64,000 nt of DNA from Winogradskyella ursingii. Its GTDB lineage: Bacteria; Bacteroidota; Bacteroidia; Flavobacteriales; Flavobacteriaceae. Where the stretch lies: positions 248,001 to 312,000 of the forward strand of contig NZ_JABFDH010000004.1 in the NCBI RefSeq assembly GCF_013403975.1, read 5' to 3'. Positions 33,923 to 42,754 of the stretch are shown in pieces. How positions within the stretch are numbered: position 1 is the stretch's first letter; each line of letters opens with the position of its first letter. A program made the translations under genes and the position numbers. The notes below the pieces were generated by a model. It was not told where the DNA came from. It did not search any database and worked only from the letters and a program-made list of their open reading frames with translations.

Positions 33923-36427
33923 TTAATTAGATTGAGTCACGGTAGAAGTATTCAGGTTACCTGTCTGTGTAACTGTACTGACATGACTCATTCCGGTTTG
34001 AGTTACCGTACTCATATTAGTATTTCCAGATTGAATAACAGAACTAGAAGACCCCATACTTAAGATGCCAATTAAACCTTGGTTAGTAGTAGCTGTATTT
34101 CCATTGCCAGTTTGTAAAACATCAGACATGTTGCTATCACCAATTTGGTTAGATGTAACAAAGTTACCATCACCTGTAGTGCGCCCTGCGGTCATGTTAT
34201 CATTACCAATTTGTAAAAAGTTATAGGTGTTATTATCTCCTATAATATTTGCACCTTCACCTGGTAAGAAATCATCAGTGGCATTGTTATTATTTCCTTC
34301 CTGTGCCCAAGTCACTGTATTGGTGTTTCCAGTAACATCGATTAATGAACTATTATCGTTGCCATCTCCAAAGATATTAACCCCTTGCCTCATAGTTACT
34401 GTGTTACCATCACCAAGAATTTCAGTGACATTATTGTTTCTGTCACCAAATTGCCTTACCGCTGTGGTATTGCCGTCCCCATTTATGCGATTCACCACAC
34501 GGTTATCCAAGGCGCCACCAATTAAATCTTGATTAACACCTGAAGTATTATTGTCCCCTACCTGTCTAACAAAGGCTTCATTATCTGTACCGTCTTGATT
34601 TGTAAAAACCTCATTATCATCACCTATCTGTCTTTGTTCTGAATCATTATTCCCTGTAGCTTCAAAGGCATTTTGATATGTAGTTGCAGTATTATTATTA
34701 CCATCTTGGTACTGAATATTTGTATTATCTACTCGTTCCTGATCTACGAAAGTGTTATTTCCGTCTCCTAATTGAGTTTGAGAAGAAGTATTATTCCCAC
34801 CAAAAGATCCAAGATTTTGTACTGCTGTCGCATCGTTTCCGTCACCTTCCTGATACTGAGTACTGGAGTTTACATCTTCTTCTTGATTAGTAAAAGCAGT
34901 GTTTCCGTTACCAATTTGATCTTGGTCTACAGTACCACCTCTTGATTCGAAGATAGTAGTACCTTGCTGTGATGTTGCAGTATTGCTATCACCTGTTTGG
35001 TCTTGGTTTAAGGTGTTGTCTGTACCGTCTTGTTGTCCATTAGCGTTATTACCATTACCTGTAGTACGGCCTGCCATCATATTATCATCACCGACTTGAG
35101 AGTAATCATAGGTATTACCATCACCAATAATATTAACACCCTCACCTGGTAAAGTGTCATCACCTGCATTATTACGGTTACCTACTTGTTCCCAGGTAAC
35201 ACTGTTATCATCACCATTAACGTCAATTAACGAACTGTTGTCGTCACCAACTTGGTCCATATCAACCTCGTTTCTGTCACTATTACCACCTACTTCCGTA
35301 ACATTGTTATTACGGTCACCGTCTTGCAATAGATCAGTTGTATTATCATCACCATTTATTCTTAATCTATAACGGTTATCATTTCCAGCTTGCACCGCAT
35401 CAGAATCATTCATGTTTCCAGTTTGACGCATGTTGGCATCATTTGAGTCACCAGTTTGAGTAAGATCTAAATCGTTATCATCGCCAACTTGGCGACCAAA
35501 TCCATCATTGTCATCACCTGTTTGAGAAATTCTCATTTCGTTCCCGTCTCCAATAACATTAGCACCGTTTCCAGGTAAAAAATCGTCACCTGCATTATTA
35601 CGGTTACCATTTTGATCAAAATCAACAAGATTCATGTCACCATCTATATCAACCAATGCACTGTTATCGTCGCCAACTTGATCTACGTAAGCTTGGTTCG
35701 TATGACCTGTAATTTCGGTAACATTGTTATTGCGATCACCAAGCTGACTCAGGGTTGTGATATTGTCGTTACCAAACATTCTTGTTCTAGCTCGACCGTC
35801 ATTACCCACTTGAGAAACTTGAGAATCATTATCATTTCCATTTTGTGTTAGTTTAGAATCATTGAAATCTCCGTCTTGCAAATTGCCTGTTGTGCCATTA
35901 TTACCGGCAAAATTATTATTCCCTGTTTGTGTTGCCTCAGAGATATTATCATCACCAAACTGTTCTGTCTTTTGGCTGTTATCGTCTCCAGTTTGAGAAA
36001 CTATTGAAGAATTGCGCTCAGCAACAAGTGCTGGTAAATCCCATTGTAGCACAATCGATCTGTTGGTATTACCTTCTTGTGTCACTTTACTTTCGTTGTC
36101 ATAACCAAGTCTAGAAGTACCTCCCAAAGAATTGATTTGTCCCTGACTCACCCTTGAAAGGTTGTTGTTTCCCCCACACTGAGTCACGGTGCTCATATTC
36201 AGTTCATTAACTTGAAATACTTTCGACCGGTTGTTTCTTCCGTCAGAATTAACAATACTTGTGTTTAAATCACCACGTTGTCTTACTGTAGAATTGTTGA
36301 TCTCACCTGTTTGGGTAACCGTAGAGGTGTTGTCGGCACCTTCTTGCTGCACATCACTTTCATTAGTTTGTGCGAACATTAAAGCTCCACACATTAGTGT
36401 TGCTGCACTTAAATAAATTTTTTTCAT
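33923..36427 (-). CDS. Large curlin-repeat amyloid fibre subunit
   Basis: 834 residues, against 151 for E. coli CsgA. The signal peptide is 1-20 (MKKIYLSAATLMCGALMFAQ). The mature protein is almost wholly curlin-type repeats of about 20-22 residues with the core Q-x-G-(D/N)-x-N (for example TVTQTGEINNS, QVGDDNSALVD, LTQTGDSNDAN), very rich in Asn, Asp, Gln, Gly and Thr. Three supermodules of about 100-110 residues each repeat a fixed order of motifs: GDRNNNVTE, then DNS-L(I/V)DV, then LPG-G-N-IGD. These lie at residues about 212-310, 352-455 and 643-752. The mature chain has a single Cys (84). It is predicted to form extracellular amyloid after export by the CsgG system on the convergent operon. 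Residues 1-130 align without gaps to the neighbouring 381-residue protein. Confidence 0.92.
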   Translation of the reverse strand: MKKIYLSAATLMCGALMFAQTNESDVQQEGADNTSTVTQTGEINNSTVRQRGDLNTSIVNSDGRNNRSKVFQVNELNMSTVTQCGGNNNLSRVSQGQINSLGGTSRLGYDNESKVTQEGNTNRSIVLQWDLPALVAERNSSIVSQTGDDNSQKTEQFGDDNISEATQTGNNNFAGNNGTTGNLQDGDFNDSKLTQNGNDNDSQVSQVGNDGRARTRMFGNDNITTLSQLGDRNNNVTEITGHTNQAYVDQVGDDNSALVDIDGDMNLVDFDQNGNRNNAGDDFLPGNGANVIGDGNEMRISQTGDDNDGFGRQVGDDNDLDLTQTGDSNDANMRQTGNMNDSDAVQAGNDNRYRLRINGDDNTTDLLQDGDRNNNVTEVGGNSDRNEVDMDQVGDDNSSLIDVNGDDNSVTWEQVGNRNNAGDDTLPGEGVNIIGDGNTYDYSQVGDDNMMAGRTTGNGNNANGQQDGTDNTLNQDQTGDSNTATSQQGTTIFESRGGTVDQDQIGNGNTAFTNQEEDVNSSTQYQEGDGNDATAVQNLGSFGGNNTSSQTQLGDGNNTFVDQERVDNTNIQYQDGNNNTATTYQNAFEATGNNDSEQRQIGDDNEVFTNQDGTDNEAFVRQVGDNNTSGVNQDLIGGALDNRVVNRINGDGNTTAVRQFGDRNNNVTEILGDGNTVTMRQGVNIFGDGNDNSSLIDVTGNTNTVTWAQEGNNNNATDDFLPGEGANIIGDNNTYNFLQIGNDNMTAGRTTGDGNFVTSNQIGDSNMSDVLQTGNGNTATTNQGLIGILSMGSSSSVIQSGNTNMSTVTQTGMSHVSTVTQTGNLNTSTVTQSN
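34172..34501 (-). repeat. Curlin supermodule C
   Basis: Codes residues about 643-752: RINGDGNTTAVRQFGD, NNNVTEILGD, DNSSLIDVTG, FLPGEGANIIGD, GNDNMTAGRT. This follows the same order of motifs as modules A and B and the single copy in the neighbouring gene. Confidence 0.7.
35063..35374 (-). repeat. Curlin supermodule B
   Basis: Codes residues about 352-455: RLRINGDDNTTDLLQDGD, NNNVTEVGGN, DNSSLIDVNG, TLPGEGVNIIGD, GDDNMMAGRT. It shares its last block with module C, so B and C are probably the most recent pair. Confidence 0.7.
35498..35794 (-). repeat. Curlin supermodule A
   Basis: Codes residues about 212-310: RTRMFGNDNITTLSQLGD, NNNVTEITGH, DNSALVDIDG, FLPGNGANVIGD, GDDNDGFGR. The last block (NDGF) matches the copy in the 381-residue protein rather than B or C, so A looks like the ancestral module. 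Confidence 0.7.
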
Positions 36428-36756
36428 TATAAAAAATTTTTGGATTAATTAATAGCTTTTCAATTATGCCATTTTCATAAACTAAACTAACTGACAAATT
36501 GTATAATTGTTTGAGATGTATATGAGTATAATAGCATAATTATCAATAAGATACAGCATGTGTCGCTATTGCTAAATTCTATACGTCATATAGCAAAAAA
36601 CGATGTTGAAATGCACTAGTTCTAAGGTCCAGTTTTTGTTTTAGAATTACGTTCAACAACAATTGAAAAAAAGTTGATTAAAGAAGACTTTTTAGATTTT
36701 CTATTTACGATAGTATAAAGCAGATATAGGTAAGAGAACTATCTATTAAATTTTTA
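36428..36756 (-). promoter_or_regulatory. Upstream region of the large curlin gene
   Basis: 329 bases with no gene. The first bases before the ATG (TTGGATTAATTAATAG) resemble those before the smaller curlin gene (TTGATTAATTAATAA), and both regions contain AATAGCATA further up. An imperfect dyad CTATA-CGTCA-TATAG lies near 36,580. No clear TAnnTTTG element was found. Confidence 0.35.
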
Positions 36757-36877
36757 CGGGCTTATATTAAGATAAGAAGCTTGGTTTTAATCAATTTTCA
36801 ATTAAATGATTTTTAATGAATTGGGCTTACAATTTAAAAATAGAATAAAAAAAAAGCCGCTCAAAAGAACGGCTTCT
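36757..36877. repeat. Duplicated 3' flank, copy 2
   Basis: Partner of 33772-33889. It lies downstream of the smaller curlin gene and holds the same order of blocks, including ATATTAAGATAAGA and the terminator. Confidence 0.75.
36854..36875 (-). terminator. Terminator of the smaller curlin gene
   Basis: Stem AAGCCG / CGGCTT with a ten-base loop. On the minus strand it is followed by a long T run (the A run at 36847-36855). Confidence 0.75.
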
Positions 36878-36929
36878 TCTTATTTCAACTTAAAATATTC
36901 TTTGGATATTTTAAGCTAAAATTTCCATT

Positions 36930-38075
36930 TTAGTTAGACTGTGTAACTGTAGAAGTATTGGAGTTACCTATTTGACTAACAGTACTCATATGTCCATTTC
37001 CTGTTTGTAATACAGTATTTGTGTTTATGTTACCCATTTGTAAAACTGTACTTGTTGACATGTTGCTTAGGCTACCCATTATACCCTGATCTACATTAGA
37101 CATGTTACCATTTCCAGTTTGTGTTAAGGTAGAAGTATTGCTGTCACCCATTTGGTCTGTGAAAGAAGTGTTTCCATTACCCGTTTGAGTAGTGAATGCT
37201 TTATTCAAATTACCATTAATACGAGCAAAACCATCATTGTTGTTTCCAGTTTGCAAGATTTCAATCTTATTGTTATCTCCAAATATGTTTGCTCCATCAC
37301 CAGGTAAAAAGTCATCTCCAGCATTGTTGCCGTTGCCTAGTTGTACAACATCTATATCGTTGTCATTACCTTTTTCTACATCAACAAGTGCACTGTTATC
37401 GTTACCTTGCTGATCTACCAGTATATTGTTATCGTTACCAAAAGCTTCTGAAACATTGTTGTTGCGATTTCCTACTTGATTGACAAAAGTAATATTGTCA
37501 TCACCATTGAGTCTAACAATAGCACGTCCATCATTTCCTTGCTGAATTAAGTCAGAATCGTTACCGTCTCCTATTTGTCTCAAAAGAGTTTCGTTTCTGT
37601 CACCTTCTTGGAAAACATCGTTAAGGTTTCCATCACCTTTTTGGTAAACATCAGACTCGTTTAGTTTTCCAATAGTAGTATTAGAATCCCATTGTAAAAC
37701 AACCGATCTGTTAAGATTACCTTCCTGAGTTACAGTACTGGTATTGTCACGTCCTGTTCTTGAAGTGCCACCGCTACTACTAATCTGTCCTTGGCTTACT
37801 CTAGATGAATTGTTATCTCCACCGAATTGAGTTACGGTACTAACGTTGTTTCGATCTACCTGACCAACCTTGGATCTGTTGTTTCTTCCTGTAGAATTAA
37901 CAGTACTGGTATTGGCATTACCACGTTGTTTAACTTCGGAGTTGTTGATAGATCCAGTTTGAACCACAGTTGACTGATGATTGTTCCCTTCTGATTCAAC
38001 AGTGCTTACATTGGTTTGAGCAAAAGTCACTGCTCCGATCATTAGTGCTGCTGCACTTAAATACATTTTTTTCAT
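36930..38075 (-). CDS. Curlin-repeat amyloid fibre subunit, CsgA-like
   Basis: 381 residues from the ATG at 38075 (MKKMYLSAAALMIGAVTFAQ, a signal peptide nearly identical to the neighbour's). An open frame reaching 38132 adds 19 residues that spoil the signal and is rejected. About 15-16 curlin-type repeats, such as TVVQTGSINNSEV, TVTQFGGDNNSS, VLQTGNGHMSTVS and TVTQSN at the end. A single supermodule lies at residues about 184-290 (RLNGDDNITFVNQVGN, NNNVSEAFGN, FLPGDGANIFGD). It is predicted to be secreted by the CsgG system and to polymerise on the surface. It shares residues 1-130 and the C-terminal 80 with the 834-residue paralogue, which looks like an expanded copy of it. Confidence 0.92.
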   Translation of the reverse strand: MKKMYLSAAALMIGAVTFAQTNVSTVESEGNNHQSTVVQTGSINNSEVKQRGNANTSTVNSTGRNNRSKVGQVDRNNVSTVTQFGGDNNSSRVSQGQISSSGGTSRTGRDNTSTVTQEGNLNRSVVLQWDSNTTIGKLNESDVYQKGDGNLNDVFQEGDRNETLLRQIGDGNDSDLIQQGNDGRAIVRLNGDDNITFVNQVGNRNNNVSEAFGNDNNILVDQQGNDNSALVDVEKGNDNDIDVVQLGNGNNAGDDFLPGDGANIFGDNNKIEILQTGNNNDGFARINGNLNKAFTTQTGNGNTSFTDQMGDSNTSTLTQTGNGNMSNVDQGIMGSLSNMSTSTVLQMGNINTNTVLQTGNGHMSTVSQIGNSNTSTVTQSN

Positions 38076-38132
38076 AATAAAAAATTGATTAATTAATAAA
38101 TAATTGCGGTTAATAAATTGGGTTAATAGCAT

Positions 38133-38165
38133 ACTATAGCAGGGTCAACGTTGTTGATCTATAGT
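38133..38165. promoter_or_regulatory. 33-bp interrupted palindrome upstream of the CsgA-like gene
   Basis: Outer arms ACTATAG (38133-38139) and CTATAGT (38159-38165) surround a perfect inner palindrome CAACGTTG (38146-38153). The centres differ by only half a base. It lies 58-90 bases before the ATG at 38075, where a regulator of amyloid production could bind. Confidence 0.45.
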
Positions 38166-38635
38166 AACAATAATGCAAAAAAAATTTTGCGGGTAAAAAA
38201 ACAGTAGTACTAAAATTCTTTCAATTAAAGCTACTTAAAACATTGGCAATTAATTATTTAATTCGATGAAAAGCTAAAATATTTGATTAAGTTCAATTTA
38301 TTTAACGATTAAGCAAAATTCTATACATTGGAAATTTATTTTTTCAAAAATGTATAATAGATTTAAAAGAGATTAATTACTACGTTATCGTTGAAACATC
38401 ATTTAAACTACTTTATTTCAGTCAGTTAATTTCCATTTTTGATAATACAATCTGTTATGTATTAACCTTTAATTTGCAGAATAAATTTTGGCATTCTGGT
38501 AGTCACTGAATATTGATGCAAGAATAAAGGGTAAGTTATAGACTTTAAAAAATATAAATTGACTATTAATTCTGAAATTAGTACATTTAATATTATAATA
38601 AATTCATATTTATAATTGTCACCGCCTCAACTACC
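38166..38635. other. Intergenic region between curlin and membrane-protein genes
   Basis: About 470 AT-rich bases between two divergent genes. No open frame, hairpin or convincing promoter was recognised. Confidence 0.4.
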
Positions 38636-39334
38636 ATGCTAAAGAAAATATTAATAGGTCTAACTCTAATATTATTATTAGTTAATTTTTATACCGTTAG
38701 TGAGTATACGGCTTACGATAGGCGATTGGTAAACTTAATTTCCTTATCATGTTACTTTTTGATTTTTATTGTTACTGGCGGCACAAAAAAAATTCTACTT
38801 TTATACAGTATGCTTGCATTTGTAGGAACAGACTACCTGCTTTTATATTACGAAACTAATGACGTAATAGCTAAAGTGATTCCAGTATTAAAAATAAGTG
38901 TATATTTTATGTTAACCGTAAGTGTTTTTGATAAAGTAAGATTACTAAACCACAAATTATCTATTACAGTTGCTTTTGTCTCCATAATAGTTTTAAATCT
39001 TGTATGGATGTTTAATTTAATATGGGATAAATCAGAGAAGTTTAATGATAGTTTTGAATTCGCGTTGCACTTTTTATATGGGCTAATTATGGTTTGGATG
39101 TGTACTATAGCTATTAATTGTTATCTAAGATTTAAGACAAATAGATCACTCTTTTTCTTGATTTTTATTCTCGGTTTGGTTTTATCTGACGCTGCCTGGT
39201 TTATAGCCTATTATTATAACTTTAATTTCTTTTTCTATGTGTATACCATTTTTTATTTAGTAGGACTGGCTTATTTAATTAGATATGCTGAAACTGAAAA
39301 TAAAGAAGATGATGCATTTATGGCAGTACTATAG
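38636..39334 (+). CDS. YhhN-like integral membrane protein
   Basis: 232 residues with about eight membrane helices starting MLKKILIGLTLILLLVNF. The spacing of helices and the motif near 180 (LSDAAWFIAYYY) resemble the YhhN/TMEM86 family, whose characterised animal members are lysoplasmalogenases. The similarity is weak and based on topology and a few residues. No linked pathway genes are nearby. Confidence 0.65.
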   Translation: MLKKILIGLTLILLLVNFYTVSEYTAYDRRLVNLISLSCYFLIFIVTGGTKKILLLYSMLAFVGTDYLLLYYETNDVIAKVIPVLKISVYFMLTVSVFDKVRLLNHKLSITVAFVSIIVLNLVWMFNLIWDKSEKFNDSFEFALHFLYGLIMVWMCTIAINCYLRFKTNRSLFFLIFILGLVLSDAAWFIAYYYNFNFFFYVYTIFYLVGLAYLIRYAETENKEDDAFMAVL

Positions 39335-39372
39335 CCTTATAATATGATTTTCTGGAAACCATCTTTTGTTTT

Positions 39373-39663
39373 TTAAATAAAACCTTTTATCAGTAAAAGG
39401 AAAGTACAAGTTATTAAGCTATCGAGTATAAAAATAACGCTAAAAAATTTTAAGTTAGATACACCACTGATTTTGTAGAATCGGATACTTTGTCTCAACT
39501 TTCTGTCGCTTATCATTATCCAGAGTATAAAGACTAAAAAGAATTTTGTACTTATGGCCAATAACAATTCCGGATTTATTATAGTAACCGTTAACGTTAC
39601 CAAAAAAGAGTATAAAGCTATTGATTTGTAGTAATTGAATATAGATGCCACTTGTCTCCGCAT
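39373..39663 (-). CDS. Small membrane protein, function unknown
   Basis: 96 residues, ATG start, with three predicted membrane helices (about 17-35, 36-52 and 72-94). A polar loop RKLRQSIRFYKISGVS lies between the second and third. The codon use and clean topology suggest a real gene. It is convergent with the YhhN-like gene. I do not recognise the family. Confidence 0.55.
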   Translation of the reverse strand: MRRQVASIFNYYKSIALYSFLVTLTVTIINPELLLAISTKFFLVFILWIMISDRKLRQSIRFYKISGVSNLKFFSVIFILDSLITCTFLLLIKGFI

Positions 39664-39745
39664 GTAACCTAAAACGTTAATTTCTAAAAAAATATTTTCT
39701 TCGCACTAAAGAAATTCTCAAAACTATAAAATCCATAAAATATCG

Positions 39746-39753
39746 TACTTTTG
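39746..39753 (+). promoter_or_regulatory. -7 element of prfA
   Basis: TACTTTTG, an exact TAnnTTTG match, 21 bases before the ATG at 39775. It contains the TTG that would otherwise look like an earlier start codon. Confidence 0.5.
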
Positions 39754-39774
39754 AAATTCAATTTCAGAAGATAC

Positions 39775-40851
39775 ATGCTAGAGAAAATTCAGATTATAAA
39801 ACAACGCTTTGATGAGGTAAATGACCTAATCATTCAGCCAGATATTATATCAGATCAACCACGTTACATAAAATTAAGTAAAGAATATAAGGACCTAAAA
39901 AAGGTTGTGGACAAAGGTGAAATTTACAAAGATGTTTTAGAAAACATTTCTGAAGCCGAGCAGCTTATAGCCAATAGTGAAGACGAGGAAATGGTAGAAA
40001 TGGCAAACATGCAATTAGAAGAAGCCAAGGAAGCCTTGCCAAAACTCGAAGAGGAAATCCGCTACATGCTCATTCCTAAAGACCCAGATGATGCTAAAAA
40101 CGTTGTGGTTGAGGTACGTGCCGGAACAGGTGGTGACGAAGCCAGTATTTTTGCGGGAGATTTATTCAGAATGTATTCTAAGTACTGTAGCGACAAAGGC
40201 TGGCGGGTTGATGTGGTGAGCCAAAGTGATGGAACATCGGGTGGATTTAAGGAAATAATTTTCGAAGTTTCTGGTGAAGATGTCTACGGAACATTAAAAT
40301 TTGAAGCGGGTGTACACCGTGTACAGCGTGTGCCACAGACCGAAACCCAAGGTCGTGTTCATACAAGCGCAGCCACCGTAATGGTATTGCCTGAGGCTGA
40401 AGAAATTGATTTTGAATTGGATATGACAGAAGTACGTATTGAGCGTACTACTTCAACAGGTCCAGGAGGTCAGTCCGTAAACACTACATATTCTGCGATT
40501 AAATTGCACCACGAGCCAACAGGTATGATTGTGAGTTGCCAAGATCAAAAATCATCTCACAAAAATTTAGAAAAAGCCCTTAAAGTTTTGCGTTCTCGTT
40601 TATATGAAAAAGAATTGGAAAAACAACGAGAAGCGGATTCTGCAAAGCGTAAGAGTATGGTAAGTTCAGGTGACAGAAGTGCTAAAATTAGAACTTATAA
40701 TTACGCGCAAGGACGAGTTACTGATCATAGAATAGGCTTAACACTCTATGATTTATCGAATATTATAGATGGCGATATTCAAAAAATAATAGACGAATTG
40801 ATGTTGGCTGAAAATACAGAGTTATTAAAAGCTAACGACGACGTAATTTAA
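39775..40851 (+). CDS. prfA: Peptide chain release factor 1
   Basis: 358 residues from the ATG at 39775 ([15 protein letters not shown]), the usual RF1 length. It carries the universal GGQ motif (231-233, in [10 protein letters not shown]) that triggers peptide release, and the P-x-T stop-codon recognition tripeptide in [14 protein letters not shown] (187-189), which places it as RF1 reading UAA and UAG. A TTG eight codons earlier lies in the promoter and is rejected. It is followed by a terminator just before pyrF. Confidence 0.97.
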   Translation: MLEKIQIIKQRFDEVNDLIIQPDIISDQPRYIKLSKEYKDLKKVVDKGEIYKDVLENISEAEQLIANSEDEEMVEMANMQLEEAKEALPKLEEEIRYMLIPKDPDDAKNVVVEVRAGTGGDEASIFAGDLFRMYSKYCSDKGWRVDVVSQSDGTSGGFKEIIFEVSGEDVYGTLKFEAGVHRVQRVPQTETQGRVHTSAATVMVLPEAEEIDFELDMTEVRIERTTSTGPGGQSVNTTYSAIKLHHEPTGMIVSCQDQKSSHKNLEKALKVLRSRLYEKELEKQREADSAKRKSMVSSGDRSAKIRTYNYAQGRVTDHRIGLTLYDLSNIIDGDIQKIIDELMLAENTELLKANDDVI

Positions 40852-40856
40852 AACAC

Positions 40857-40877
40857 AAGCCTCTTTTGAGGCTTTTT
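40857..40877 (+). terminator. Terminator after prfA
   Basis: Stem AAGCCTC / GAGGCTT with a TTTT loop, then T6. It sits 11 bases before the pyrF start, so pyrF must be read through or have a promoter hidden here. Confidence 0.8.
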
Positions 40878-40887
40878 TCATTGTATA

Positions 40888-41715
40888 ATGACAACAAACC
40901 AACTAATAACTCAAATAAAAAAAAAGAAATCCTTCCTCTGTATAGGGCTGGACGTAGATTTAAATAAAATCCCAGAGCATTTATTAGTGGAAGAAGATCC
41001 AATTTTCGCATTTAATAAAGCGATTATTGATGCTACACATCATTTGTGCGTAGCTTACAAACCTAATACTGCATTCTACGAAGCTTATGGGATAAAGGGC
41101 TGGCAAGCTTTAGAAAAAACGATCAATTATCTTAACGAAAATTACCCTGAACTTTATACTATAGCAGATGCCAAACGTGGAGATATAGGCAATACAAGTT
41201 CCATGTATGCCAATGCATTTTTTGAGGATTTAGGTTTTGATAGCGTAACCGTTGCACCATATATGGGAAAGGACTCTGTCGAGCCTTTTTTAGCTTTTGA
41301 GGATAAACATACTATACTTCTGGCATTGACTTCCAATGAAGGAGCTTTTGATTTTCAGACTAAAAATATTGATGGAAAAGAACTTTATAAACAAGTTTTA
41401 GAGACTTCAAAAAACTGGAAAAATTCTCAAAATCTAATGTACGTGGTTGGAGCAACCAAAGCTGAATATTTAGCAGATATAAGGAATATAATTCCAGATA
41501 ATTTTTTGCTGGTGCCAGGCGTTGGAGCACAAGGTGGAAATCTTCGAGAAGTTTGCAAATACGGAATGAATGATTCGGTTGGACTATTGATTAACTCTTC
41601 GAGAGGTATAATCTACGCATCTCAAAATGATGATTTTGCTCAAGCTGCGGCAAAGAAAGCTGAAGAGATGCAGTTACAAATGAAAGCTGAATTAGAAAAT
41701 CATTCGCAGGAATGA
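40888..41715 (+). CDS. pyrF: Orotidine 5'-phosphate decarboxylase, type 2
   Basis: 275 residues, the length of the longer type 2 OMP decarboxylases. [14 protein letters not shown] is the phosphate-side start, [15 protein letters not shown] holds catalytic Lys96 and its aspartate partners, and [11 protein letters not shown] and [12 protein letters not shown] close the barrel. It makes UMP from OMP in pyrimidine synthesis. The last codons (SQE stop) lie inside a decayed intergenic repeat that supplies the stop codon. Confidence 0.96.
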   Translation: MTTNQLITQIKKKKSFLCIGLDVDLNKIPEHLLVEEDPIFAFNKAIIDATHHLCVAYKPNTAFYEAYGIKGWQALEKTINYLNENYPELYTIADAKRGDIGNTSSMYANAFFEDLGFDSVTVAPYMGKDSVEPFLAFEDKHTILLALTSNEGAFDFQTKNIDGKELYKQVLETSKNWKNSQNLMYVVGATKAEYLADIRNIIPDNFLLVPGVGAQGGNLREVCKYGMNDSVGLLINSSRGIIYASQNDDFAQAAAKKAEEMQLQMKAELENHSQE

Positions 41716-41734
41716 TAATGACGCGGGAATCTCA
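41701..41734. repeat. Decayed intergenic repeat overlapping the pyrF end
   Basis: It contains TTCGCAGGAATGA followed by GCGGGAATCTCA, like the class of short Bacteroidota intergenic repeats built from GGGAATCT half-sites. A similar unit is at 55253-55301, and a related GGGATCTCA at 48866-48890. It starts inside pyrF. Confidence 0.35.
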
Positions 41735-41786
41735 ACAACCTGCGCTAAAATTAGCAGATTGCCACAGAAAATAAATTTTCTTCGCA

Positions 41787-42581
41787 ATGACTCATATAGA
41801 CCAACTTAATCGTACCATTAAACTTAAAGGGACTCCGAAGCGAATAATTTCATTGGTGCCTTCCCAAACGGAATTGTTGGTAGATTTAGGTCTTGAAAAT
41901 TCAATCGTTGGTGTTACAAAATTCTGCATTCATCCAGAAAATCTTAGAAAAGAAAAGACGGTAGTTGGAGGTACTAAACAGATTAAAATTGAAAGAATAA
42001 AAAACCTTCAACCTGATATTATCCTTTGTAATAAGGAAGAAAATACCAAAGAAATAATTGAGCAACTTTCTGGTGTAGCTCCAATTCATATTAGCGATAT
42101 ATATAATCTAGACGATTGTTTTGAACTTATTAACATGTATGGAGGCATATTTCAAGTTCAAGAAAAAGCACTTAAAGTTATTAATTCTATAAAGAATGAA
42201 ATACAAAAGTTTAGGGCACATTTCCAAGATAGAATTAAACAAAAAGTAGCTTATTTTATATGGAAAAATCCTTGGATGGTAGTTGGTAGTGATACATTTA
42301 TAGATTTCATGGTAACAGAAGCAGGATTTGAAAATGTTTTCAAAAACAAAGCTCGATATCCAGAAATTACTCTCGATGACACTATGCTAAAAGAAGCTGA
42401 TGTAATCTTTTTATCAAGTGAACCTTTTCCATTTAATGAAAATCATGTGGCTGGACTCCTGGAAAAATTCCCGAATAAACATATAGTAATTGTAGATGGC
42501 GAATTGTTTTCGTGGTATGGAAGCAGATTGCTTAAATCTTATGAATTTTTTAGGGTGTTGAGAAATAAACTTAGCTCATAA
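41787..42581 (+). CDS. Helical-backbone metal receptor family protein (BtuF/FhuD-like)
   Basis: 264 residues. RIISLVPSQTELLVDLGL opens the first Rossmann-like lobe, VVGGTKQIKIERIKNLQPDIILCN ends it (seen in parts), then comes the long backbone helix and a second lobe (GSDTFIDFMVTEAGFENVF, ADVIFLSSEPFPF). The fold matches periplasmic receptors for cobalamin, haem or siderophores, but there is no signal peptide and no transporter gene beside it, which is common for this group in Bacteroidota. The ligand is unknown; a cobalamin link is tempting because a B12-dependent mutase is encoded 3 kb away. Confidence 0.8.
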   Translation: MTHIDQLNRTIKLKGTPKRIISLVPSQTELLVDLGLENSIVGVTKFCIHPENLRKEKTVVGGTKQIKIERIKNLQPDIILCNKEENTKEIIEQLSGVAPIHISDIYNLDDCFELINMYGGIFQVQEKALKVINSIKNEIQKFRAHFQDRIKQKVAYFIWKNPWMVVGSDTFIDFMVTEAGFENVFKNKARYPEITLDDTMLKEADVIFLSSEPFPFNENHVAGLLEKFPNKHIVIVDGELFSWYGSRLLKSYEFFRVLRNKLSS

Positions 42582-42586
42582 AAAAA

Positions 42587-42611
42587 AAGCCAGTATTCTC
42601 CAATACCGACT
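42587..42611 (+). terminator. Terminator after the metal-receptor gene
   Basis: An 11-bp stem with two mismatches (AAGCCAGTATT / AATACCGACTT, loop CTCC) followed by T5. Confidence 0.65.
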
Positions 42612-42754
42612 TTTTAACTAACGTTTTTAAACTAACTAAAGACTTAATATCTTCTTTTGCATTACAAATATGCTATCTTTTTTAAGTTTCAATGTTATGT
42701 TAACTTTAGCAGATAATTAAATGTAGTTTAATAACTTAGTTAAAATTTGTTGTC

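Noticed and set aside
33923..38075. Regular short repeats that could suggest a CRISPR array or minisatellite
   Set aside because: The periodicity is at protein level (curlin repeats) in open frames with signal peptides; there are no identical repeats with unique spacers.
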